Shown here piece after piece: positions 46,420 to 53,700 of a stretch of DNA of 64,000 bases. Position 1 is the stretch's first letter. Every line of letters begins with the position of its first letter. Under the pieces are notes generated by a model that ran no database searches, was not told the DNA's origin, and worked only from the letters and a program-made list of their open reading frames with translations. Location: positions 62,001 to 126,000 of the forward strand of contig JBBDJH010000016.1 in NCBI GenBank assembly GCA_040879985.1. The letters run 5' to 3'. The DNA comes from VRUE01 sp040879985 (GTDB lineage: Bacteria > Actinomycetota > Thermoleophilia > Solirubrobacterales > 70-9). Both the position numbers and the translations under genes were made by a program.

Positions 46420-47328
46420 ATGCTCTGTGCGGCTATAGATATTGGGTCCAATACGACGCGACTTCTGGTTGCGGAGCCTGTCGATGGGCGGCTGAAGAAG
46501 GTCATGGAGCAGCGGGCCTACACGCGGATCAACAAGTCGGTCGCGGACTCGGGCGAGATTCCCGCTGAGAAGGCGGGCGAGGTCGCCGAGGTGGTGGCCA
46601 CGCAGGTGCGGCTCGCGCGCGAGCTCGGCGCGGAGACGATCCGGGCGGTGGCGACGGCGGCGATCCGCGAGGCGAGCAACGGCGCCGACGTGGCGCTGGC
46701 AATCGAGCAGGCGTCCGGTGTGCCGGTCGACATCCTCAGCGACGAGGAGGAGGGCAGGCTCTCCTTTATCGGCGCGACCAAAACGCTCGGCCACCCGGTC
46801 GACGGGTTGGTCGGCGTCGTCGACGTCGGCGGCGGCTCGACCGAGGTCATCCTCGGCAGCGTCTCCGGCGGGGCGCGCGAGGTGCGCTCCTGGCGGGTCG
46901 GCTCCGGCCTGCTCGCCGACGAGCTGATCTCCTCCGACCCGCCCTCGGCGGCCGAGATCCGCAAGGTCCGCGACCGGATCGAGGACCTCTTCGCCGGGGT
47001 CGAGATCGAGCAGCCCGCCCAGGCGGTCGCGGTCGGCGGCAGCGCGACCTCGCTGCGCCGGCTGGTCGGCGCGGTGCTCGAATACGAGACGCTCGAGCGC
47101 GGCGTCCGGGTCCTCTGCGGCGACCCCGCCGCCGAGGTGGCGCGGCGCTTCGAGCTCGATCCCCAGCGGGTGCGGATCCTCGCCACCGGGGTGCTGCTGC
47201 TCGAGAAGCTCTCCGAGCTGCTCGGCCAGCCGCTGCAGATCGGCAAGGGCGGCCTGCGCGAGGGCGTCGTGCTCGACCAGCTGAACGGCAACGCCAACGG
47301 CTCCTCGCCCGAGCGCCTCGCCGCCTAG
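46420..47328 (+). CDS. ppx: Ppx/GppA family exopolyphosphatase
   Basis: Hydrolyses terminal phosphates of polyphosphate and/or pppGpp. The ASKHA fold opens AAIDIGSNTTRLLVAEP, then AVATAAIREASNGADV, LSDEEEGRLSFIGA, and GVVDVGGGSTEVILGSVSGG carries the second phosphate loop. At 302 residues it is the short form with only the catalytic two domains, as in mycobacterial Ppx1. ATG at 46420 after GGGGAGAG is better than the frame start 66 bp upstream. Its TAG stop is part of the TAGGAT box of ppk1. Confidence 0.92.
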   Translation: MLCAAIDIGSNTTRLLVAEPVDGRLKKVMEQRAYTRINKSVADSGEIPAEKAGEVAEVVATQVRLARELGAETIRAVATAAIREASNGADVALAIEQASGVPVDILSDEEEGRLSFIGATKTLGHPVDGLVGVVDVGGGSTEVILGSVSGGAREVRSWRVGSGLLADELISSDPPSAAEIRKVRDRIEDLFAGVEIEQPAQAVAVGGSATSLRRLVGAVLEYETLERGVRVLCGDPAAEVARRFELDPQRVRILATGVLLLEKLSELLGQPLQIGKGGLREGVVLDQLNGNANGSSPERLAA

Positions 47329-47331
47329 GAT
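47326..47331 (+). promoter_or_regulatory. Leaderless -10 box of ppk1
   Basis: TAGGAT, which includes the ppx stop codon, ends 6 nt before ATC 47338. The identical box and spacing stand before the ATG of the DUF47 gene at 49439. Confidence 0.55.
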
Positions 47332-47337
47332 TGGCCG

Positions 47338-49422
47338 ATCGACGATCCGGCCCTCTACTTCAACCGCGAGCTCTCCTGGCTCGACTTCAACCAGCGCGTG
47401 CTCGAGCTGGCCGAGGACGCCGAGGTGCCGCTGCTGGAGCGGGTCCGCTTCTGCGCGATCTACGCCAACAACCTGGACGAGTTCTTCATGGTCCGCGTCG
47501 CCGGGTTATTCGACCAGCTCGACGCCGGGATCGACGCCCGCGGCCCCGACGGCCTCGCCCCGAGCGAGCAGATCGACTCGATCCAGGCCCGGGTCCTGGA
47601 GCTCGACACCCGCCTGCACAGCTGCTTCAACGGGACGCTGCGCCCGGCCCTGGAGGAGCACGGGATCCGCATCGTCTCGCTGCAGACGGCGAGCGAGAGC
47701 GAGCGCGCCGAAATCGATACCCGCTTCCACGAGCAGGTCTTCCCGGCCCTGACCCCGCTCGTCGTCGGGCTCGGCCGTCCCTTCCCCTACATCTCCAACC
47801 TCTCGCTCAGCCTCGGCGTCGTCCTGCGCGACCCCGACAGCGGCACCGAGATCATCGCCCGGGTCAAGGTGCCGAAGGAGCTGCTCGGCCGCTTCCTGCG
47901 GGTCGGCGAGCGCGGCGAGGTCTTCGTGCCGCTCGAGGAGGCGATCGCGGCCAACCTCGATGCCCTCTTCCCCGGCGCCGAGGTCGTCGACCACGGCTAC
48001 TTCCGGGTCACCCGCGACGCCGACTTCACGATCAGCGACGAGGCCGACGACCTCCTGCAGGCGGTCCAGGACGAGCTGCGCCGCCGCCGCTTCGGCGAGG
48101 TCGTGCGGCTCGAGGTCGCGGCCGGGATGAACGCGAAGCTGCGCGAACAGCTGGTCGACGCGCTGAAGCTCGAAGACCGCGAGGTCTACGACGTCGACGG
48201 GCTGATCGACCTCGCCGACCTCGGCGACGTCGTCGATGCCGCGGGCAGCCACCCGGAGCTGCGCTTCGAGCCCTGGTCGCCGGTGACGCAGCCGCGCTTG
48301 CAGGGCGAGGACGACGAGCCCGGCGACATGTTCGCCGCGATCCGCCAGGGCGACGTCCTCGTCCACCATCCCTACGACTCTTTCGCCAGCTCGGTCGAGC
48401 GCTTCGTCATCCAGGCGGTCGCCGACCCCGACGTGCTGGCGATCAAGCAGACGGTCTACCGGACGAGCGACAACTCGCCGCTGGTGCCTGCCCTGATCCG
48501 CGCCTCCGAACGCGGCAAGCAGGCGGTCTGCATGGTCGAGCTCAAAGCCCGCTTCGACGAGGAGGCGAACATCCAGTGGGCGAAGTCGATGGAGGAGGCC
48601 GGCGTCCACGTCGTCTACGGCATCCCCGGGCTGAAGACGCACGTCAAGGCGATCCTCGTCGCCCGCCGCGAGGGCGACCGGGTGCGCGAGTACGTCCACA
48701 TCGGCACCGGCAACTACAACCCGACCACGGCCCGCCTCTACACCGACCTCGGCCTGTTCACCGCCGACCCCGAGATCGGCGCCGACGTCGCCGAGATGTT
48801 CAACTTCCTGACCGGCTACGGGCGGCCGGCCGAGTACCGCAAGGTGCTGGTCTCGCCGACGACGATGCGCGACCGGATCGTCGCCGAGATCGAGTCGACC
48901 GTTGCGGCGCACCGCGCCGGCGAGGAGGCGCAGATCGAGCTGAAGATGAACGCCCTGGTCGACGCCGGCTGCATCCAGGCGCTCTACGAGGCGTCGCGGG
49001 CGGGCGTGCGGGTCGACCTCAACGTGCGCGGCGTCTGCTGCCTGCGGCCCGGCGTGCCGGGCGTCTCGGAGAACATCCGCGTCGTCTCGATCGTCGGCCG
49101 CTTCCTCGAGCACTCGCGGATCTACGCCTTCCGCCGCGGCGAGGAGACGCGCGTCCTGACCGGCTCGGCGGACCTGATGCCGCGCAACCTCGACAGCCGC
49201 GTCGAGCTGGTCGCGCCGATCGAGGACGAGGGCCTGAAAGCGGAGCTGCTCGACGTGATCGAGCGCTGCTTCGCCGACAACGCCAACGCCTGGGAGCTCG
49301 ACGCCGACGGGGTCTGGTCACGGCGCGGCGCCCCAGACGGCGAGCGGCGCAGCGTCCAGCGCGAGCTGCGCGAGCTGCACTCCGCCGGGACCGCCGAACA
49401 CTTCGTCGCGGCGCCCGGCTGA
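47338..49422 (+). CDS. ppk1: Polyphosphate kinase 1 with an ATC start codon
   Basis: Makes polyphosphate from ATP. The conserved N-terminus DDPALYFNRELSWLDFNQRVLELAED begins upstream of the first NTG codon in frame (GTG 47398), while an in-frame TAG lies at 47326. Between them, the only near-cognate start is ATC at 47338, 6 nt after TAGGAT. The rest is full PPK1: NNLDEFFMVRVAGL, two PLD-like domains with HHPYDSFASSVERFV, the autophosphorylated His in VHIGTGNYNPTTARLYTDLGLFT (about 460) and a second in a SADLMPRNLDSRVELV region. About 694 residues. It follows ppx in a polyphosphate pair. Confidence 0.95.
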   Translation: MDDPALYFNRELSWLDFNQRVLELAEDAEVPLLERVRFCAIYANNLDEFFMVRVAGLFDQLDAGIDARGPDGLAPSEQIDSIQARVLELDTRLHSCFNGTLRPALEEHGIRIVSLQTASESERAEIDTRFHEQVFPALTPLVVGLGRPFPYISNLSLSLGVVLRDPDSGTEIIARVKVPKELLGRFLRVGERGEVFVPLEEAIAANLDALFPGAEVVDHGYFRVTRDADFTISDEADDLLQAVQDELRRRRFGEVVRLEVAAGMNAKLREQLVDALKLEDREVYDVDGLIDLADLGDVVDAAGSHPELRFEPWSPVTQPRLQGEDDEPGDMFAAIRQGDVLVHHPYDSFASSVERFVIQAVADPDVLAIKQTVYRTSDNSPLVPALIRASERGKQAVCMVELKARFDEEANIQWAKSMEEAGVHVVYGIPGLKTHVKAILVARREGDRVREYVHIGTGNYNPTTARLYTDLGLFTADPEIGADVAEMFNFLTGYGRPAEYRKVLVSPTTMRDRIVAEIESTVAAHRAGEEAQIELKMNALVDAGCIQALYEASRAGVRVDLNVRGVCCLRPGVPGVSENIRVVSIVGRFLEHSRIYAFRRGEETRVLTGSADLMPRNLDSRVELVAPIEDEGLKAELLDVIERCFADNANAWELDADGVWSRRGAPDGERRSVQRELRELHSAGTAEHFVAAPG

Positions 49423-49426
49423 GCCG

Positions 49427-49432
49427 TAGGAT
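49427..49432 (+). promoter_or_regulatory. Leaderless -10 box of the DUF47 gene
   Basis: TAGGAT ends 6 nt before the ATG at 49439; no ribosome-binding site is present. Confidence 0.5.
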
Positions 49433-49438
49433 CCCGCG

Positions 49439-50059
49439 ATGGTCCGCCTCTCGCTCCTGCCGCGCGACGACGCCTTCTTCGACCTCTTCATCGAGGCCGG
49501 GCAGAACACCGTCCACGCGGCGCGCCTGCTCGACGAGATGATGGGCGTCTGGCCGGAGGCCGGCGACCTGGCGCGGGAGATCCTCAAGGCCGAGCAGGAG
49601 GGCGACCGGATCACCCACAGCATCGTCAACCGGCTCAACTCGACCTTCGTGACGCCGATCGACCGCGAGGACATCTACAGCCTGGCGACGCAGATGGACG
49701 ACATCGTCGACTACACCGAGGAGGCCGCCGATTTCCTCGGCCTCTACCAGATAGAGGCGCCGATGGCCCAGGCCCAGGCGCTGACCAAGGTGCTGGTCGG
49801 CGCCTGCGAGCAGCTCGCCGCCGGGCTGCAGAACCTGCGCGGCTTCAAGAACCTGGAGCGCTACTGGATCGAGGTCCACCGGCTCGAGAACGAGGGCGAC
49901 CGGATCTCCCGCGACGCCGTCGCCTCGCTCTTCTCCAACGGGATCGACCCGATGGTGGTGATCCGCTGGAAGGACATGTTCGCGGTGCTCGAGAACGCGA
50001 TCGACGCGACCGAGACGGCCGCCCAGACCCTCGAGGGAATCGTGATCAAGAACGCATGA
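49439..50059 (+). CDS. DUF47 (PhoU-like) family protein
   Basis: 206-residue all-helical PhoU relative: FFDLFIEAGQNTVHAARLLDEMM, LKAEQEGDRITHSIVNRLNSTFVTPIDREDIYSLATQMDDIVDYTEEAADFLGLY, and HRLENEGDRISRDAVASLFS have the E-x3-D metal pattern of PhoU. DUF47 genes commonly precede PiT transporters and are thought to control them; here the PiT gene starts 7 bp downstream. Confidence 0.92.
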   Translation: MVRLSLLPRDDAFFDLFIEAGQNTVHAARLLDEMMGVWPEAGDLAREILKAEQEGDRITHSIVNRLNSTFVTPIDREDIYSLATQMDDIVDYTEEAADFLGLYQIEAPMAQAQALTKVLVGACEQLAAGLQNLRGFKNLERYWIEVHRLENEGDRISRDAVASLFSNGIDPMVVIRWKDMFAVLENAIDATETAAQTLEGIVIKNA

Positions 50060-50066
50060 CGGTGTC

Positions 50067-51071
50067 ATGAGTGCCGACCTTGCCCTGGTTCTGGCGGTCG
50101 CGGCGGCTCTGGTCTTCGCCTTCACCAACGGGTTTCATGACACGTTTGATCTGATCTCCACGGCGGTCTCGACCCGGGCGGTGTCGCCGCAGGCGGCGAT
50201 CGCGGCGGCGGCCGTGTTGAGCTTCGCCGGGGCGTTCATCGGGGTCGCCGTGGCGGCGACGATCGCCGAGGACATCGTCGCGGCCGGGGCGATCGCGCCG
50301 GTCGTCGTCTTCACCGGCCTGCTCGGGGCGATCGCCTGGAACCTCGCCACCTGGTGGCTGCGCCTGCCGTCGAGCTCCTCGCACGCCCTGATCGGCGGCC
50401 TGCTCGGCGCCGCGATCGCCGCGGCGGGAACCGATGTCGTCGTCGGCGACGGCGTTCTCGACAAGGTCCTGATCCCCGCCCTGCTGGCCCCGCTGGCGGC
50501 CTTCCTGCTCGCCGTCGCGGCGATCGCGTTCTCCTACCGCCTCTTCGGCTCGCGGCGGCCGGGGCCGGTCACGCGCGGATTTCGCCGCGCCCAGCTGCTC
50601 TCCGCGGGGCTGCTGGCGGTCGCCCACGGCGCCAACGACGCGCAGAAGACGATCGGTGTGATCGTCCTCGCCCTGGTCGCCGAGGGCAGCCTCGGCGCCG
50701 CCGCGGGGCCGCCGTTCTGGGTGACGGTCGCGGTCGCCGCGGCAATCGCGCTCGGCACCTACGGCGGCGGCCTGCGGATGATGCGCGGCCGCGGCGCGCG
50801 CAATATCGAGATGGACGCGGCGCAGGGCTTCTCGGCCCAGGGGGCCGGCGCGGCGACGATCCTCGGCGCCACCTTCCTCGGCTTCCCGATCTCCTCGACG
50901 CACGCGATCAGCGGCGGCGTGATCGGCGCCGGCGCGGCACGGCGGGTCTCGGCGGCGCGCTGGGGCGTCGCCGGCAACATCGTCGTCGCCTGGCTGCTGA
51001 CCCTGCCGGCGGCGGCGGCGATCGGCGCGGCCGCCTACGCGGTCGCCTGGCTGGCGGGGGTCGGGGCCTAG
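50067..51071 (+). CDS. pit: Inorganic phosphate transporter, PiT family
   Basis: Low-affinity metal-phosphate:proton symporter. The duplicated signature GFHDTFDLISTAVSTRAVSPQAAI (residues about 21-45) and HGANDAQKTIGVIVLAL (about 192-208), plus SSSSHALIGGLLGAAIA and SSTHAISGGVIGAGAARR, are the PHO4 repeats. About ten hydrophobic helices in 334 residues. It is coupled to DUF47. Confidence 0.95.
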   Translation: MSADLALVLAVAAALVFAFTNGFHDTFDLISTAVSTRAVSPQAAIAAAAVLSFAGAFIGVAVAATIAEDIVAAGAIAPVVVFTGLLGAIAWNLATWWLRLPSSSSHALIGGLLGAAIAAAGTDVVVGDGVLDKVLIPALLAPLAAFLLAVAAIAFSYRLFGSRRPGPVTRGFRRAQLLSAGLLAVAHGANDAQKTIGVIVLALVAEGSLGAAAGPPFWVTVAVAAAIALGTYGGGLRMMRGRGARNIEMDAAQGFSAQGAGAATILGATFLGFPISSTHAISGGVIGAGAARRVSAARWGVAGNIVVAWLLTLPAAAAIGAAAYAVAWLAGVGA

Positions 51072-51111
51072 CCTCGCTCGACATGCTCGGCTTGCGCTTA
51101 AGCTTTCCGGC

Positions 51112-51462
51112 GTGAGGGTTCTGCGCAACGTCGCGATCGTGATGCTGCTCGCCGTCGTGGTCGCCTTCGTCCCCGCCGGCGGCAACGCGGCGGACACGAT
51201 CCTGACCGCGATCACGATCGGCTTCCTGGCGGCGATCTCCTGGACGCTGTTCATGCTCAGCCGCCAGAACGAGCTGACCCTGGCCGCGCTGAGGGACAGC
51301 CGTAGGGCGATCCTCTACGGCGCCCTGGGCCTGATCGCGCTGCTGATCGCCGGCAGCGACGAGATGTTCGCCAGCGGCGGCGGCACCCTCGCCTGGATCC
51401 TCCTGCTCGGCGCCGCGGTGGCGGCGCTCTGGAAGGTGTGGTCGGAGTCCACGACGTATTGA
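51112..51462 (+). CDS. Small integral membrane protein
   Basis: 116 residues, no family recognised. Four hydrophobic segments: NVAIVMLLAVVVAFVPAG, ILTAITIGFLAAISWTLFML, AILYGALGLIALLIAG and TLAWILLLGAAVAALWKVW. GTG start at 51112 with TAAGCT ending 7 nt before, so leaderless. It stands between the PiT gene and the Tad-like cluster, separated from the latter by a repeat element. Confidence 0.72.
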   Translation: MRVLRNVAIVMLLAVVVAFVPAGGNAADTILTAITIGFLAAISWTLFMLSRQNELTLAALRDSRRAILYGALGLIALLIAGSDEMFASGGGTLAWILLLGAAVAALWKVWSESTTY

Positions 51463-51483
51463 ACCTGGCTCGAAACCCGCCCG

Positions 51484-51606
51484 CGCACGTCTGGCGGCGG
51501 CGGACCGGCGCGATGCGGCGTCCTCGGCCACGCGAATAGCTCTGCTATTCGCGAGTCCTGCGTCCTTGCCTCGCTTGGTCCGGCGCTCGCCAGCCGCACA
51601 CGTGCG
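51484..51606. repeat. Dispersed hairpin repeat related to 37853 and 61917
   Basis: Outer arms CGCACGT (51484-51490) and ACGTGCG (51600-51606), then CTGGCG/CGCCAG and GGACC/GGTCC pairs. The centre has GCGTCCTCGG, a perfect hairpin CGCGAATAGC-TCT-GCTATTCGCG (51531-51553), and TGCGTCCTTGCC. Those flanking blocks are shared with the 37853 and 61917 elements, while the central hairpin is shared with 23967. Nothing else is seen in the 221-bp gap up to the motif at 51643. Confidence 0.82.
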
Positions 51607-51642
51607 TCTTCCGAGACAGATTCAACACTCAAGTTTTTGGTT

Positions 51643-51660
51643 GATCGCGCCACATGTGCG
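51643..51660 (+). promoter_or_regulatory. Conserved regulatory motif upstream of TadE-like operon (copy 3 of 4)
   Basis: GATCGCGCCACATGTGCG, 23 nt before the GTG at 51684, after the T-rich AAGTTTTTGGTT. AACGGT takes the -10 position, 6 nt before the start. An ATG inside the motif (51654) is not used under this reading. Confidence 0.7.
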
Positions 51661-51683
51661 TTGGGACCTGGAACGGTCGTCCT

Positions 51684-52037
51684 GTGTCGCGCCAGGTCGC
51701 CAGCAGCCGTCGCAGGGAGGATGGGACCGCTTCGGTTGAGCTGATCGGTGTGGTTCCGTTTCTGCTGCTGGCGATTCTGGTGGCGGCACAGATCGGACTC
51801 GCCGGCTACGCGCTCTGGTCAGCCGGTTCGGCGGCACGGGCGGGGGCTCGCGCTGCACTGATCGGACGTGAGGCCGACGTTGTCGCGCGGCGCGCCCTGC
51901 CTGACTCGATGCGCGCCAGCGCGGCGATTACGGATGACACTGACATCACCGTTCAGGTCGAGGTCCCCCGCCTGGTTCCGGGCATGCCTCGCCTGCGTCT
52001 GGCCGCGCACGCGACGTTGGGGACTGACGATGGGTAG
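51684..52037 (+). CDS. TadE-like pilus assembly/pseudopilin protein 1
   Basis: 117 residues. After a basic start, EDGTASVELIGVVPFLLLAILVAAQIGLAGYALWSAGSAARAGARAAL is the TadE signature: a Glu after a small residue run, then one long hydrophobic helix and Ala-rich helix. The remainder is a small beta-rich outside domain. TadE-type minor pilins are made in actinobacterial Tad/Flp loci. GTG 51684 is chosen from the motif spacing. It overlaps the next gene by 8 bp. Confidence 0.8.
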   Translation: MSRQVASSRRREDGTASVELIGVVPFLLLAILVAAQIGLAGYALWSAGSAARAGARAALIGREADVVARRALPDSMRASAAITDDTDITVQVEVPRLVPGMPRLRLAAHATLGTDDG

Positions 52038-52359
52038 GGAACACGGTCAGAGCACCGTCGAGCTCGTCGCTGCGCTGCCGGCGTTGCTGCTGGCCGGCCT
52101 ACTCGCCCTGCAGCTGCTCGCCACCGGCTACGCCCTGACCCTCGCCGACGGCGCCGCCGAGGCGGGTGCGCTTGCCCTGGCCTCGGGCCGGCCGTCGGCG
52201 GGCGCCGCCCGCGACGCCCTGCCGGGTTGGGCCGAGGACGACGTCGAGGTGACGGTGCGGGGTGGGCGGGTCACCGTGCGCCTGCGACCGCCGTCGGCCC
52301 TGCCGGCCGTCGCCGAGCGCCTCGTCGTCACCTCCTCGGCCGCGGTGAGGCCGAAATGA
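52030..52359 (+). CDS. TadE-like pseudopilin protein 2
   Basis: 109 residues: REHGQSTVELVAALPALLLAGLLALQLLATGYALTLADGAAEAGALALASG again has the GQSTVELV-helix TadE pattern. The short outside part ends VERLVVTSSAAVRPK-like (beta strands). The start overlaps the upstream gene, and its TGA overlaps the ATG of the next (ATGA), so the three are coupled. Confidence 0.8.
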   Translation: MGREHGQSTVELVAALPALLLAGLLALQLLATGYALTLADGAAEAGALALASGRPSAGAARDALPGWAEDDVEVTVRGGRVTVRLRPPSALPAVAERLVVTSSAAVRPK

Positions 52360-53063
52360 AGGACCTCGCCATGAGCGAGGTGAGCCCGGTTGTGCTTGTC
52401 ACGCGCGTCGGCGATGCGGCGGGATCCAGGGCGGCGGCCGCGGCGCTGGCCTGCGCCGCGTCGAAGGCGGACCGCGCCGCGCTGTTGATCGACCTCGACG
52501 GCGGTCGCGCCCCGCGCCCGGCCCTGATCGCCACCGCCGGGGCGCGCGAGCTGGAGGAGCGCCTCGCCGCGCACATGCCGGACGCCGCGCTCGCCTCGCG
52601 CGGCTCGATCTGCCACCTGACCCTTCCCTGCGACCAGGACGGCGTCGAACGGATCGCCGCCGCGCTGCCGCTCGTCCGTGCGTCGGCGGCGATCGTCCAC
52701 CTGCCGCCGGGCCTGCTGCGTGCGGCGCTGGAGGAACCCCGCATCCGCCCGACCGCCGCGCTGCTCCGTGCCGACCTCGCCGAGGACCGCGCCCTGACCG
52801 CCCTCGCGGCCCGCGATTTGCTCGACCGCGGTCTGCGCGTCAAGGTGCTCAAGCGCCCGCTCGGCTGGCTGGCCGGCCGCGCTGCGCTGCTCGGCGCGAC
52901 GCTCCCGTCAACGCCCAGCTTCCCGTCGCAACTGTGCTACTGTAGACAAGATGACTCGGAGATTGAACCAGCGGGAGCTACGCAACCAGAGCGGCGCGAT
53001 CATGCGGGCGCTGGACGAGGGCGAGGACTTCATCGTCACCCGCAACGGGGTGCCGGTCGGTGA
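52356..53063 (+). CDS. CpaE/MinD-like protein without a P-loop, C-terminus run into a TA gene
   Basis: About 235 residues. SPVVLVTRVGDAAGSRAAAAALACAASKADRAALLIDLDGGRAP resembles the start of ParA/MinD/CpaE ATPases (strand, loop, helix, then LLIDLD), but the Walker Lys/Thr residues are absent (GDAAGSRAAAA). Place after two TadE-like genes supports a CpaE-type role in pilus placement; this is inference. From about residue 190 (FPSQLCYCRQDD on) the frame lies inside the promoter and coding region of the antitoxin at 52951 and loses all domain character, so the native C-terminus has probably been replaced by the inserted TA pair. Confidence 0.6.
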   Translation: MKDLAMSEVSPVVLVTRVGDAAGSRAAAAALACAASKADRAALLIDLDGGRAPRPALIATAGARELEERLAAHMPDAALASRGSICHLTLPCDQDGVERIAAALPLVRASAAIVHLPPGLLRAALEEPRIRPTAALLRADLAEDRALTALAARDLLDRGLRVKVLKRPLGWLAGRAALLGATLPSTPSFPSQLCYCRQDDSEIEPAGATQPERRDHAGAGRGRGLHRHPQRGAGR

Positions 53064-53211
53064 GCTCCGCCCGATCAACAAGCGCAAGCGCACGTTCATT
53101 TCTCGCGATGAGTTCGTCGCCCTCTTCGAGGGCGCTCCCCACATCGATTACGAGCAGTTCAGGGCCGACATCGACGCCCACGTCGATCAGGACCCTACGC
53201 CTCGTGGGTGA
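52951..53211 (+). CDS. Phd/YefM-type antitoxin
   Basis: 86 residues: MTRRLNQRELRNQSGAIMRALDEGEDFIVTRNGVPVGELRPI is the Phd/YefM DNA-binding domain, followed by a charged toxin-binding tail. TACTGT ends 7 nt before the ATG. It overlaps the PIN-toxin gene by 8 bp. It reads inside the 3' part of the preceding ORF in another frame. Confidence 0.9.
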   Translation: MTRRLNQRELRNQSGAIMRALDEGEDFIVTRNGVPVGELRPINKRKRTFISRDEFVALFEGAPHIDYEQFRADIDAHVDQDPTPRG

Positions 53212-53620
53212 AGGTTCCGGGGCGCGGGGCCTGTTGGATACTTCGGTCGTCATCAGCAGCGACCAGATCGATCGGGCGCTGCTGCCGGATGAGATCGCGA
53301 TTTCGTCCCTGACCCTTGCCGAGCTCACCGCCGGGCCATTTGCCGCCGAGGACGATCTGGCCCGGGTTCGCAGGCAGGAGCGATTGCAGCGGTTCGAGAC
53401 CGGCGTCGTCTCGCTTCCCTTCGAATCGCGCTGTGCCCGTGCCTACGGCCAGGTTTACGTCGCCACCGTCACGGCGGGGCGCAAACCACGAGGGTCCCGC
53501 ATTGTCGACCTGATGATCGCCGCGACGGCGCTGGCCCACGCGATGCCGCTCTACACGCAGAACTCCAAGGACCTCCGCGGCCTCGACGATCTGATCGAGA
53601 TAGTCGACGTCAGTCTGTAA
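53204..53620 (+). CDS. VapC-type PIN domain toxin
   Basis: 138-residue PIN ribonuclease. The acidic quartet is visible: LLDTSVVISS (Asp), SLTLAELTAGP (Glu), and SRIVDLMIAATALAHAMPLYTQNSKDLRGL (Asp pair). GTG 53204 overlaps the antitoxin stop, the normal coupling in VapBC pairs; the longer frame upstream has no PIN features. Known VapCs cut tRNA or rRNA; the target here is unknown. Confidence 0.88.
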   Translation: MGEGSGARGLLDTSVVISSDQIDRALLPDEIAISSLTLAELTAGPFAAEDDLARVRRQERLQRFETGVVSLPFESRCARAYGQVYVATVTAGRKPRGSRIVDLMIAATALAHAMPLYTQNSKDLRGLDDLIEIVDVSL

Positions 53621-53626
53621 GCCTAA

Positions 53627-53643
53627 GACGGCAGCAAGCCGTC
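53627..53643 (+). terminator. Hairpin with downstream T-run after the VapC gene
   Basis: GACGGC-AGCAA-GCCGTC stem, followed 7 nt later by ATTTTTG. The T-run also belongs to the tract before the motif at 53660. Confidence 0.45.
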
Positions 53644-53659
53644 ACAGAAATTTTTGTTT

Positions 53660-53677
53660 GAGCGCGCCACGCGTGCG
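53660..53677 (+). promoter_or_regulatory. Conserved regulatory motif upstream of the pilin-hydrolase fusion (copy 4 of 4)
   Basis: GAGCGCGCCACGCGTGCG, 23 nt before the ATG at 53701, after GAAATTTTTGTTT. CAGGGT takes the -10 position, 6 nt before the start. Confidence 0.72.
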
Positions 53678-53700
53678 TCGGGGATCGGCAGGGTCGCGGC

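Noticed and set aside
51654..51683. ATG 51654 as start of the first TadE-like gene
   Set aside because: It lies inside the 18-bp regulatory motif; GTG 51684 has the same 23-nt spacing as the other three genes.
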